Source: CAYQTO01 sp964420455
GTDB lineage: Bacteria; Sumerlaeota; Sumerlaeia; SLMS01
Assembly: GCA_964420455.1 (NCBI GenBank)
Contig: CAYQTO010000102.1
Span: 1 to 13,184 of the forward strand
Direction: 5' to 3'
Length of the DNA stretch: 13,184 nt
Under the pieces are notes generated by a model. It was not told the origin of the DNA, ran no database searches, and was given only the letters and a program-made list of their open reading frames with translations. Both the position numbers and the translations under genes were made by a program. Positions 6,623-13,184 of this stretch are shown piece by piece; the first letter of the stretch is position 1, and each line of letters starts with the position of its first letter.

Positions 6623-7456
6623 ATGCCCGCCCAATCCACGACCCTTCTCTCTCGAGTGGGAAGTTTCTCACCCAACCTGGTAGCCGCCATCGGCCGGGGA
6701 ACGCTGGAGTTTCTGGCCTTTAACGGGCGCTACGCCATTTTCTGCGGAAAGGTGTTCGCGCGCGCCCTGACGCCCCCCTGGCGCGGAAAGCTCATTGTCG
6801 AGCAGGCAGTGGCCATCGGGGTGAAGTCCTTCCCGATCGCCGCCCTCACGAGCATCTTCGTCGGCATGGTGATGGTCCTCCAGACGGGGGTCCAACTGGC
6901 GAAGTACGGCTCGAAGGGGTACGTGCCGGGGATCGCGTTCATTTCCAACGCGCGGGAATTCGTGCCGGCGTTCACGGCGATTGTGGTGGGGTCGCGGGTG
7001 GCCGCCTCGATCACCGCCGAACTGGGCACCATGCGGGTAACCGAGCAGATCGACGCCATGGACGTGCTGAACGTGGATCCGGTCCGGTATCTGGCGGCGC
7101 CGCGGCTGATCGCGATGACCCTCATGCTGCCGCTGATCAGCGCGATCTGCCTGATTACCGGGTATTTTGGCGGCATGGTAGTGGCCGAGGCGGCGCTCGG
7201 GATCGATTACCTTAACTACTACACGACAACACTGGCCTTTGCGGACATCCGCGACGTCTATGGGGGACTGTTCAAGACGATCGTCTTCGGGGCGCTGATC
7301 GCCCTTACGGGCTCGTATTACGGGTTCATTACGGGCGGGGGAGCGGCCGGTGTCGGCCGCGCAACGACCAACAGCGTGGTCTTCACGCTGATCCTGATCC
7401 TGACGTCGGACTACATCCTGACAGCGATCATCCTGGCGGTGGTCGGGCTCGAGTAG
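6623..7456 (+). CDS. mlaE: MlaE-type ABC permease for phospholipid transport
   Basis: 277 residues from the ATG at 6623, which has GAAAG eight bases upstream. An in-frame TTG at 6608 would add five residues but has no ribosome site. Known of the family: MlaE is the inner-membrane subunit of the MCE-type importer/exporter that moves phospholipids between inner and outer membranes. Seen: an N-terminal amphipathic segment, hydrophobic helices at about 66-92, 110-130, 162-190, 216-235 and 252-275, and the family's best conserved block at 122-165 (VGSRVAASITAELGTM, then EQIDAMDVL and DPVRYLAAPR), which includes the coupling helix that meets the ATPase. The MlaF ATPase and the MlaD substrate-binding protein, usually next in the operon, are not here, so the partners must be encoded elsewhere. 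The next genes encode an SPFH protein and a different ABC exporter. A role in organic-solvent resistance or lipid asymmetry is inferred from the family only. Confidence 0.92.
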   Translation: MPAQSTTLLSRVGSFSPNLVAAIGRGTLEFLAFNGRYAIFCGKVFARALTPPWRGKLIVEQAVAIGVKSFPIAALTSIFVGMVMVLQTGVQLAKYGSKGYVPGIAFISNAREFVPAFTAIVVGSRVAASITAELGTMRVTEQIDAMDVLNVDPVRYLAAPRLIAMTLMLPLISAICLITGYFGGMVVAEAALGIDYLNYYTTTLAFADIRDVYGGLFKTIVFGALIALTGSYYGFITGGGAAGVGRATTNSVVFTLILILTSDYILTAIILAVVGLE

Positions 7457-7555
7457 CCGGGGCTTTTTTCCGCTCGAACCGGCAATTTGTTTGAACAGGA
7501 ACGCCCCCACGGGGGTAATGGGTGTGATCGACCGCCAATCCAAGGGGGCACCACG

Positions 7556-8590
7556 ATGTTTTTCCTGTTCATCGTCCGCGAGCAGACCGCCGGAGTCGTC
7601 GAGTCGTTCGGCAAGTTCAGCCGCATCTGCGAATCGGGGCTTCACTTCAAGGCGCCCTGGGAGCGGGTGGCCGGCCGCGTGTCGCTCCGCATCCAGGAAC
7701 TCCAGGTAAATGTCGAGACCAAGACCCACGACGACGTGTTTGTGCGGCTCCTGATCGCCGTCCAGTACTACGTCATCCCCGATCGCGTGCGCGAGGCGTT
7801 CTATCGCCTGTCGAATCCCGTGATGCAGATCGAGTCCTACGTGTTCGACGAGGTGCGCTCGGCGGTGCCAGGGATGAAGCTGGACGAGGTGTTCCAGGAG
7901 AAGGACACGATCGCGAAGGCGGTGAGCGAGGGCCTGAGCGAGACGATGAACCAGTACGGTTACGGAATCGTGCGGGCGTTGGTGAACGACATCGATCCCG
8001 ATGCCAAGGTGAAGACGGCGATGAATGAGATCAACGCCGCGCAGCGGCTTCGCAAGGCGGCGGAGGAGCGGGGCGAGGCGGAGCGGATCCTGAAAGTGAA
8101 GCAGGCGCAGGGCGAGGCTGAATCAAAGATCCTCCAGGGCAAGGGTATCGCCGGCCAGCGCAAGGCCATCGTGGATGGCTTGCGGGAAAGCGTGGAGGAA
8201 TTCCAAAAAGGGGTCCCCGGCGCCACCAGCAACGACGTGATGCAGCTCGTGCTGATGACCCAGTACTTCGACACGCTGAAGGATATTGGCCTGGCGAGCC
8301 GGGCGACGACGATTCTGATGCCGCACACGCCGGGTGCACTGACGGACCTGAGCGAGCAGGTCCGCTCGTCCATCATGACCGCCAACGTGACGACGGAGGA
8401 GCACGCGAGGGGAGCCCGGGAGGCAGACGCGGAGCACGCCCGCCGCGATGCGGGTGCGACCGCCTCCTCCGCGCGGCGGAAGGAATCGGAGGGGTTGCCC
8501 GGCCTGCAGGATGTGGAATTGAACCCACCCCCTCCGACTCCCGGCGAGGCGCTCAAGCGCAGCCGCCCCCCAAACCCTCACCACGAGTGA
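7556..8590 (+). CDS. SPFH/band 7 domain protein, HIR-like
   Basis: 344 residues from the ATG at 7556, chosen because AAGGGGG lies just upstream and because SPFH homology begins at this methionine (MFFLFIVREQTAGVVESFG). Seen: a band 7 domain (about 5-170), then a helix rich in Glu, Ala and Gln (about 160-195: NEINAAQRLRKAAEE, VKQAQGEAESKILQGKG), then RKAIVDGLRESV and VMQLVLMTQYFDTLKDIG. This order and wording match plant hypersensitive-induced-reaction (HIR) proteins closely and also bacterial stomatin/flotillin relatives. The last ~65 residues are charged, then Pro-rich, and unlike the family. The N-terminus is only weakly hydrophobic, so membrane contact may be peripheral rather than by a clear transmembrane helix. 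Known of the family: SPFH proteins form large membrane-bound oligomers that organise lipids or regulate proteases. The position between two membrane-transport genes suggests a membrane-organisation role (inference). Confidence 0.9.
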   Translation: MFFLFIVREQTAGVVESFGKFSRICESGLHFKAPWERVAGRVSLRIQELQVNVETKTHDDVFVRLLIAVQYYVIPDRVREAFYRLSNPVMQIESYVFDEVRSAVPGMKLDEVFQEKDTIAKAVSEGLSETMNQYGYGIVRALVNDIDPDAKVKTAMNEINAAQRLRKAAEERGEAERILKVKQAQGEAESKILQGKGIAGQRKAIVDGLRESVEEFQKGVPGATSNDVMQLVLMTQYFDTLKDIGLASRATTILMPHTPGALTDLSEQVRSSIMTANVTTEEHARGAREADAEHARRDAGATASSARRKESEGLPGLQDVELNPPPPTPGEALKRSRPPNPHHE

Positions 8591-8613
8591 CCCGCGGCCC
8601 GGGAAAGACAGAC

Positions 8614-8643
8614 TTGACCGACTCGAGGCCTGCCCGGACTAAT
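8614..8643 (+). promoter_or_regulatory. Candidate sigma-70-type promoter for the ABC exporter gene
   Basis: TTGACC (8614-8619, five of six to consensus) and ACTAAT (8638-8643, four of six) are 18 bases apart. This is the best-formed promoter-like pair I found in the window. It would start transcription near 8650 and give a leader of about 13 bases before the GTG start, which has no Shine-Dalgarno sequence. Confidence 0.45.
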
Positions 8644-8662
8644 CCAGTTTTGAATTCTTCCC

Positions 8663-10660
8663 GTGCGGCGGGCAGGCCACCGATTGTCCCTTTCCCTCGA
8701 GCAACCCCTGAGTAGGCGTGCGCGGCGCTCCCGCCGGACGCGACGATCCCTCTTCTCCGCAGAAGACTTTCGTATCCTTCGCCGGGTTCTGGGGTACGCC
8801 AAGCCCTACCGCGGCCAGATCATCCTGGCGCTCCTCATTGGGACCGTCGCCGGGTTTCTCGCGGCCCTGAACCTGATCGCAGTCATCCCCGTCCTCGACC
8901 TCCTCTTCGAACAGAACGACGCAAGCCATGTCGTCGATCTGCGGGTAAGGCTGACGGAGCTGGAGGGGGCCTACGCGGCCGCCGGCGGATGGATGGAGAC
9001 AGCGGACCTTTGGATCACGCTCCAGAAGACCCGTTTTCGAATCGCCTGGAACGAATGGGTGCTCCAGCGTCAGGAACGGGCGATCTATATCCTCGCGGGT
9101 CTTCTCATCGTCGCCCAGGTGCTCAAGTGCCTCCTGGACTTCGTCTCGAAGTATCAGCTCCAGAAAGCCTTCTACCTCGCGGTCGTGCGCCTTCGGAATG
9201 ATCTCTACCAGCGCTGCCTGCACCTCGACATGGGGAACTTCACGCGGCTGACGAGTGGCGACCTGTTGGCGCGGATGAACAACGACATGCGTGCGGTGCG
9301 CATGGTCTTTACGAGCATGGTGAGCACGGTGGCGCTGCAGCCAGTGAACATTCTGTTCCTGCTGGCGGCGATGTTGTTCCTCAACTGGCAGATGACCCTG
9401 ATCGTCCTGGTGGGCATTCCGCTGGTGGGCCTGCCGATTTCCATGATCGGCAAGAAGCTGCGGGAGATGGGGAAGCGAGACGAGGAGGAGGACGCGAAGC
9501 TCCTGAGCTATACACAGGAGACGATCCAGGGGCTGCCGATCGTGAAGGCCTTCACGAGCGAGAAGCGGGAGGCGTCGCGGTTTCGGCGCCTGAGCCGCGA
9601 CCTGGCCCGGCGCCAGATCCGCCGCGAACGCTACCGCCTTTACGGCCCTCCCTTTGTCGAGATCATGGCCACCGCCACCATGGCCGTTGTGCTTTGCGTG
9701 GGCGCCTACCTGATCATCAAGAGCGACAACGCGAGCATGAGCCCGGCGGAGTTCATTGGCTTCCTTTTCATCCTCACGCGGTTCCATCCGCCGATCAAAC
9801 GCATCTCCAACACCTACATCAAGATCCAGAAGTCGCTGGCGAGTGCGGACCGCATCTTTGAGGTGATCGATCTCGACCCGGTGATCGTGGACAAGGAAGA
9901 GGCGGAGCCCCTCGAGGGCTTCCACGAGGCGATCCGCTTTGAAGAGGTGACCTTCTCCTACACGCCGGAGCAGGCCCCGGTCCTGGAGAATTTCTCGCTC
10001 GAGATCCCGAAGGGCCAGAAGATCGCCATTGTGGGCCGGACGGGATCGGGCAAGTCGACGATCATGCGGCTCCTGCTGCGGCTCTATGATGTGGATGCGG
10101 GCCGGATTACCATCGATGGACGCGATATCCGCGACGTCCGCATTTCCTCGCTCCGCCAGGCCACCGCCCTCGTCACCCAGGAAACGATCCTTTTCCACGA
10201 CACGGTGCTCGAGAACATTCGCTATGGCCGGCCGGAGGCCACCCGCGAGGAGGTGGAGGCGGCGGCCCGCGCCGGCTATGCCCACGACTTCGTGATGGAA
10301 TTGCCCCACGGGTACGACACGGTTCTGGGGGAACGCGCCAACAGTCTTTCCGGTGGCCAGCGCCAGCGCCTTGCGATCGCCCGTGCGCTCCTCGCCGACA
10401 AGCCAATCCTCCTTCTCGACGAGGCCACCAGTGCGCTCGACAACGAGTCCGAGGCAATCGTCCAGCGCGCCATCGAATCACTCATGAGCAACCGAACCGT
10501 CGTGGTAATCGCCCATCGGCTTTCCACGGTCCGCAAGGCGGACGAAATCCTGGTGATGGAGGAGGGCAGGATTCTCGAGCGAGGGACTTACGGGGCGTTG
10601 CTGGCGGCGCGCGGGCGGTTCCATGACCTCGTGCAGAGCGCGGAACTCGCCGAGGCCTGA
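8663..10660 (+). CDS. ABC exporter, MsbA-like, fused membrane and ATPase domains
   Basis: 665 residues. It is a half-transporter, expected to dimerise, and in this family commonly flips lipid A precursors, other lipids or drugs outward across the inner membrane. Seen: a basic N-terminus (1-33); a six-helix membrane domain (about 52-80, 139-161, 215-240, 241-262, 331-352, 363-380); and an ATPase domain from about 425 with Walker A GRTGSGKST (458-466), Q-loop Gln506, signature LSGGQ (562-566), Walker B ILLLDE (582-587), D-loop SALD (590-593) and switch His618. All catalytic residues are present, so it should be active. The loop between the first two helices is about 58 residues, far longer than in E. 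coli MsbA, and contains a predicted helix. The start is GTG at 8663, the only usual start near an in-frame TGA at 8651. The substrate cannot be told from sequence; an MsbA-type lipid flippase is the leading guess. Confidence 0.9.
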   Translation: MRRAGHRLSLSLEQPLSRRARRSRRTRRSLFSAEDFRILRRVLGYAKPYRGQIILALLIGTVAGFLAALNLIAVIPVLDLLFEQNDASHVVDLRVRLTELEGAYAAAGGWMETADLWITLQKTRFRIAWNEWVLQRQERAIYILAGLLIVAQVLKCLLDFVSKYQLQKAFYLAVVRLRNDLYQRCLHLDMGNFTRLTSGDLLARMNNDMRAVRMVFTSMVSTVALQPVNILFLLAAMLFLNWQMTLIVLVGIPLVGLPISMIGKKLREMGKRDEEEDAKLLSYTQETIQGLPIVKAFTSEKREASRFRRLSRDLARRQIRRERYRLYGPPFVEIMATATMAVVLCVGAYLIIKSDNASMSPAEFIGFLFILTRFHPPIKRISNTYIKIQKSLASADRIFEVIDLDPVIVDKEEAEPLEGFHEAIRFEEVTFSYTPEQAPVLENFSLEIPKGQKIAIVGRTGSGKSTIMRLLLRLYDVDAGRITIDGRDIRDVRISSLRQATALVTQETILFHDTVLENIRYGRPEATREEVEAAARAGYAHDFVMELPHGYDTVLGERANSLSGGQRQRLAIARALLADKPILLLDEATSALDNESEAIVQRAIESLMSNRTVVVIAHRLSTVRKADEILVMEEGRILERGTYGALLAARGRFHDLVQSAELAEA

Positions 10661-10689
10661 GGCGTGCCCTCGATCACCCGGCACTCCGC

Positions 10690-10719
10690 TTGACAGGGTG
10701 TTGTTGGCGGACGATTTAG
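10690..10719 (+). promoter_or_regulatory. Candidate promoter for the S41 protease gene
   Basis: A perfect TTGACA (10690-10695) is followed 18 bases later by ATTTAG (10714-10719), a poor -10 match. It lies in the 147-base gap between the ABC exporter and the protease gene, about 90 bases before the ATG. A separate promoter here is plausible because the gap is long for an operon. No strong terminator for the upstream gene was found in the gap. Confidence 0.4.
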
Positions 10720-10807
10720 CCCGTGGCTCTGCAAGCAGGCTCCAAACCAAATCCGTTTCCGCGAGTCCCTCCTTTCCATAGGTGATCTTTCCCAAAGGTG
10801 ACACTGC

Positions 10808-12388
10808 ATGACCGTCCATAAAGGCTCGATTATTACCTCCTTCGCCAAGCAGGTCCTGAACTCCGATCGTTTCCTCCTCACGTCCTCGGTCCTCTGCCTG
10901 ACGGCGGCCATCCTGCTGCTGTCGGTCCATGGCAACCGGCTACGCGCCTCGGTTTCGGACGACGAGGAGTTCCTCCGCTTTGTGGACCTGTCCGCAGAGA
11001 TCTATACAGAGATCAAGGGCAAGTACGTGGACGAGGTGGAGGCGCGGGAGGTGCTCGAGGGGGCGTTGGCAGGAATGTTCGCCCGTCTCGACGAACACAG
11101 CCAGTTCATGGATCCTCGTATGCTCGAGAATCTGAACAAGGACACGGGGGGCGAGTTCTCCGGCATCGGTATTCACATCACCATGCGCCAGGGCCTGCTG
11201 ACGGTGATCGCGCCCATCCCGGGATCGCCCTCGGCCCAGCTCGGCCTCGCTCCCTGGGACCGCATTATCGAAATCGACGGCGAGTCGACCGAAGGCATGA
11301 CCTTGCCGGATGCGGTGGACCGCCTGACGGGCCCCAAGGGCACCCAGGTCACCATCAAGGTGTTTCGCGATACGGAGCCCGAACCGCTCGAATTCACCAT
11401 CACCCGCGACACGATCAAGATCGATTCCGTCCATTACAAGATGCAGGATGAGGAGGAGGGAATCGGCTACCTGCGCATTGCGCGCTTCAGCGAGCAGACC
11501 GCTGACGACATGCAGAATGCGATTCTGGACATGAAATCCCAGGGCATGCGGGCGCTCGTTCTCGACCTGCGATGGAACACCGGTGGGCTCCTCCGCGAGG
11601 CGATCGACGTGGCGGACCTGTTCGTGCCGCGAAACGAGCTCATTGTCTCGACGAAGGGGCGTCTGCGCAGCAACAACGCCGAATACCGCGCCCAGGAGGA
11701 CCCGATAACGGACATCCCTGTCTTCGTGCTGGTGAACGAGGGGTCGGCCTCGGCGTTGGAGATCGTGGCGGGGGCCCTGCAGGATCACCACCTGGGGGTT
11801 ATTGTCGGGCCGAAGGGCAAAAACACCTTCGGCAAGGGGTCGGTCCAGACGATCGAGCCGCTGCAGCACTCCCTCGAAGATGACGAGGATGGAAACCCGA
11901 AGATGAGCGCCATCCGCCTGACGACGGCGCGGTACTACACCCCCTCGGGCCGCACCATCCACCATGTGGGTATCACGCCGGACCTGGGCATCGACATCAC
12001 CGAGGAGCACGAGCGCGAGTTGCTCCGCCATGGGTTGTACGGCGACACGACGATCCCAATGACGGTGGAGGAGAAGGAGGCTCGCGAGGAATTCGAGCAG
12101 CGGCTGGAGGAGCAGCGCAACGGCGGCGGGCAAGAGGAGCAACCGAACGGAGGTGTCGAGATCCAGACGCGGCGCGATGCGGAGGAAGCGCCGGAAGACT
12201 CCGGAACCGTGGACCCGGCCGGAGACGCGGAGCCCTTCTACAGCCAGGCCACCCGGCCGGAGTTTGTCGAGGACGAGGAGTTCCGGGACATCATGTTGGA
12301 TGAGGCCGTCAAGCAGCTGAAGATTTACCTGATCCTCGACGAGAACCGGCGGGAAAACGAGGCACGGCTGGCCTCCATCGCGAGGTAA
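10808..12388 (+). CDS. ctpA: S41 family carboxyl-terminal processing protease
   Basis: 526 residues. Known of the family: a serine endopeptidase that trims or degrades periplasmic proteins from their C-terminal ends using a Ser-Lys dyad. Seen: a single N-terminal membrane anchor or signal (about 21-41); an N-terminal helical region; a PDZ domain (about 115-200, including GIGIHI and GSPSAQLGLAPWDRIIEIDG); and the S41 catalytic domain (about 215-395) with Ser315 in GSASALEIVAGALQDH and Lys343 in NTFGKGSVQ, both in family position. Two small insertions stand out: three extra residues (about 336-338) before the Lys motif and an acidic stretch (about 356-364, LEDDEDGNP). The motif has Leu where most members have a third Ser (SASASE). 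A long charged, low-complexity tail (about 415-485) precedes a final helix. The ATG at 10808 has an AAAGGTGA upstream at good distance. Substrate is unknown. Confidence 0.93.
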   Translation: MTVHKGSIITSFAKQVLNSDRFLLTSSVLCLTAAILLLSVHGNRLRASVSDDEEFLRFVDLSAEIYTEIKGKYVDEVEAREVLEGALAGMFARLDEHSQFMDPRMLENLNKDTGGEFSGIGIHITMRQGLLTVIAPIPGSPSAQLGLAPWDRIIEIDGESTEGMTLPDAVDRLTGPKGTQVTIKVFRDTEPEPLEFTITRDTIKIDSVHYKMQDEEEGIGYLRIARFSEQTADDMQNAILDMKSQGMRALVLDLRWNTGGLLREAIDVADLFVPRNELIVSTKGRLRSNNAEYRAQEDPITDIPVFVLVNEGSASALEIVAGALQDHHLGVIVGPKGKNTFGKGSVQTIEPLQHSLEDDEDGNPKMSAIRLTTARYYTPSGRTIHHVGITPDLGIDITEEHERELLRHGLYGDTTIPMTVEEKEAREEFEQRLEEQRNGGGQEEQPNGGVEIQTRRDAEEAPEDSGTVDPAGDAEPFYSQATRPEFVEDEEFRDIMLDEAVKQLKIYLILDENRRENEARLASIAR

Positions 12389-12433
12389 CGCCACGAAACA
12401 TCGCTGACGTTTGCGTTACATCCTCGCCGCCGA

Positions 12434-12439
12434 TTGACA
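12434..12439 (+). promoter_or_regulatory. Candidate -35 element upstream of the IscU-like gene
   Basis: A perfect TTGACA lies 63 bases before the chosen ATG, in the 114-base gap after the protease gene. No convincing -10 follows; the sequence 16-18 bases on is ACACCC-like and GC-rich. Only the -35 is listed, because the -10 cannot be assigned. Confidence 0.3.
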
Positions 12440-12502
12440 AATCCCCCGGGCGCGCCACACCCTCCATGGAGTGCCCACCCTCTTTCCCGGAAGTGCCCCA
12501 TC

Positions 12503-12946
12503 ATGCCGTGCAACGACGTTACGGAACTGCTCCGGCTCCGGCTGGACGAGGAGGACCGGCTGGTGGGGTACGCTCTGCTCAAGCGTACCTGCGGCCGGGC
12601 CGTTGGTGAGCAGTCGCTCCTGGAGGACGAGATGCGCGGGCGCCCCGCGGAAGACCTCCTCGCCCAAACGGCGGACACGTTTGCCGATGCCCATCCAATT
12701 GGGGATGACGTCGAGATGTTCCTTCACCTCAAGCACTTCTTCGCGCTGCAGGCAGGGCTCAAGGCGGTGCTCGGTCTCGAGGGCGGGGGAATCTCGGATC
12801 CGGTCCGCATTGCCCGGGTGGCGTATGAGGATGGCGAGGTGATCCTCGATGCGGAGCTGGTGGTCGACATCATCACCGAGCAGATCAAGTCGTGCGGTCG
12901 CTGCAAGGGCTGCGGCGCCGCGGCGAAGATGGCGTCGAATCGCTAG
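12503..12946 (+). CDS. Divergent IscU/NifU-N-like protein with C-terminal CxxCxxC
   Basis: 147 residues from the ATG at 12503, with GGAAG nine bases upstream. By eye the first 90 residues follow the IscU/NifU-N fold: PCNDVTELLRLRLDEEDRL (2-20) matches the IscU block around its first cysteine (P-A-C-G-D-V), and KRTCGRAVGEQSLL (27-40) matches its second-cysteine block (Y-G-C-G-S-A-I-A). Thus Cys3, Asp5 and Cys30 align with the first cysteine, the aspartate and the second cysteine of IscU. The region matching the third block reads HLKHFFAL (75-82) and has His and Lys but no Cys. Residues 91-125 are an added segment, and the end carries CGRCKGC (131-137). Known of the family: IscU is a scaffold for assembling iron-sulfur clusters. 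Here I infer a relative that may hold metal differently. No isc, suf or nif gene is nearby. The alignment is by eye, not computed. Its stop is fused with that of era. Confidence 0.6.
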   Translation: MPCNDVTELLRLRLDEEDRLVGYALLKRTCGRAVGEQSLLEDEMRGRPAEDLLAQTADTFADAHPIGDDVEMFLHLKHFFALQAGLKAVLGLEGGGISDPVRIARVAYEDGEVILDAELVVDIITEQIKSCGRCKGCGAAAKMASNR

Positions 12947-13184
12947 GGGCGCTTCCTGCGCCGAGGGTCACGGATGCCGAAGAAGCGCAGGTCGGCCTCA
13001 TTGCGTCGCCACTTCTCGCGGACTTTCACCCACAAGTCGAGATAGACGGGGGCCTCGCAAAGGCGCTCCAGGTCGGCGCGGGCGGCCGTACTGATCTTCT
13101 TGAGCATGGCTCCACCCTTGCCAATCACCATCCCCTTCTGGGAATCGCGTTCCACGTAGATGGTGGCGCGTATATACCACTTGC
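12943..13184 (-). CDS. era: Era GTPase, C-terminal KH domain (partial)
   Basis: The frame enters from the right edge, so the GTPase domain lies outside the window; 79 residues are visible. Era binds the 3' end of 16S rRNA and helps mature the small ribosomal subunit. Seen: IRATIYVERDSQKGMVIG, then GKGGAMLKKI, the GxxG loop of the type II KH domain, followed by YLDLWVKVREKWR and LRFFGI. This is the standard end of Era. A short basic tail (DPRRRKRP) follows and exceeds that of E. coli Era. The stop is the reverse complement of the CTA at 12943-12945 and overlaps the convergent IscU-like gene by four bases, which share the palindrome CTAG. Identity is secure despite truncation. Confidence 0.93.
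   Translation of the reverse strand, partial: KWYIRATIYVERDSQKGMVIGKGGAMLKKISTAARADLERLCEAPVYLDLWVKVREKWRRNEADLRFFGIRDPRRRKRP

Noticed and set aside
7446..7469. A terminator after the mlaE-type gene: GGCT/AGCC stem over the stop, then six T.
   Set aside because: The stem is only 4 bp and five bases separate it from the T-run, so it is too weak to call.
7504..7515. CCCCCACGGGGG palindrome upstream of the SPFH gene.
   Set aside because: The loop would be two bases, and short G/C runs are expected by chance in such GC-rich DNA.
8639..10309. A 556-residue open frame antisense to the ABC exporter.
   Set aside because: It is a shadow rich in His, Arg and Leu with no motif; the sense frame has all ABC motifs.
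10940..12394. A 484-residue open frame antisense to the S41 protease.
   Set aside because: No recognisable domain, and composition explained by the GC-rich sense gene with its PDZ and S41 motifs.
1..13184. CRISPR arrays, tRNA or rRNA genes, insertion sequences, phage or toxin-antitoxin genes.
   Set aside because: Looked for by eye; no direct repeat array, cloverleaf, rRNA block, transposase or short toxin pair was recognised.

Overview
The window is a GC-rich bacterial chromosomal segment of tightly packed housekeeping and cell-envelope genes. An MlaE-type lipid permease, an MsbA-like exporter, a GspG-type pseudopilin and a periplasmic S41 protease all point to a diderm (outer-membrane) bacterium. 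Some genes have unusual forms and the gene order matches no model organism I know, so an uncultured or deeply branching phylum is likely. I cannot name it from sequence alone. There are no rRNA or tRNA genes, insertion sequences, CRISPR arrays or phage genes.

Layout. 1-1540 (+): the C-terminal end of a right-handed beta-helix protein, joined by an ATGA overlap to a secreted protein with about 60-residue internal repeats and a C-terminal beta-sandwich-like module. 1602-3144 (-): grpE then a dnaJ/cbpA-type co-chaperone gene, overlapping by 17 bases. 3347-3673 (+): yidD, whose 3' end overlaps the convergent gene by 50 bases. 3624-6529 (-): a GspG-like pseudopilin gene followed by a transglutaminase-like membrane protein of the TgpA type. 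6623-10660 (+): mlaE-type permease, a HIR-like SPFH protein and an MsbA-like ABC exporter. 10808-12388 (+): a CtpA-family protease. 12503-12946 (+): a divergent IscU/NifU-like protein with an added C-terminal CxxCxxC. 12943-13184 (-): the C-terminal KH domain of Era, cut by the window edge.

How the genes fit together. GrpE and the J-protein would work with a DnaK encoded elsewhere. YidD, MlaE, the SPFH protein, the MsbA-like exporter and CtpA all act in or at the inner membrane (protein insertion, lipid movement, membrane organisation, periplasmic proteolysis), so 3.3-12.4 kb reads as an envelope region. This does not show that the genes form one pathway.

Most annotations are ordinary families and are secure. 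I see no clear new multi-gene system. The best leads are the IscU-like protein that lacks the third cluster cysteine but carries a C-terminal cysteine motif (12503-12946), the undescribed repeat protein beside the beta-helix gene (377-1540), and an MlaE permease paired with an SPFH protein and without the usual MlaF/MlaD partners.
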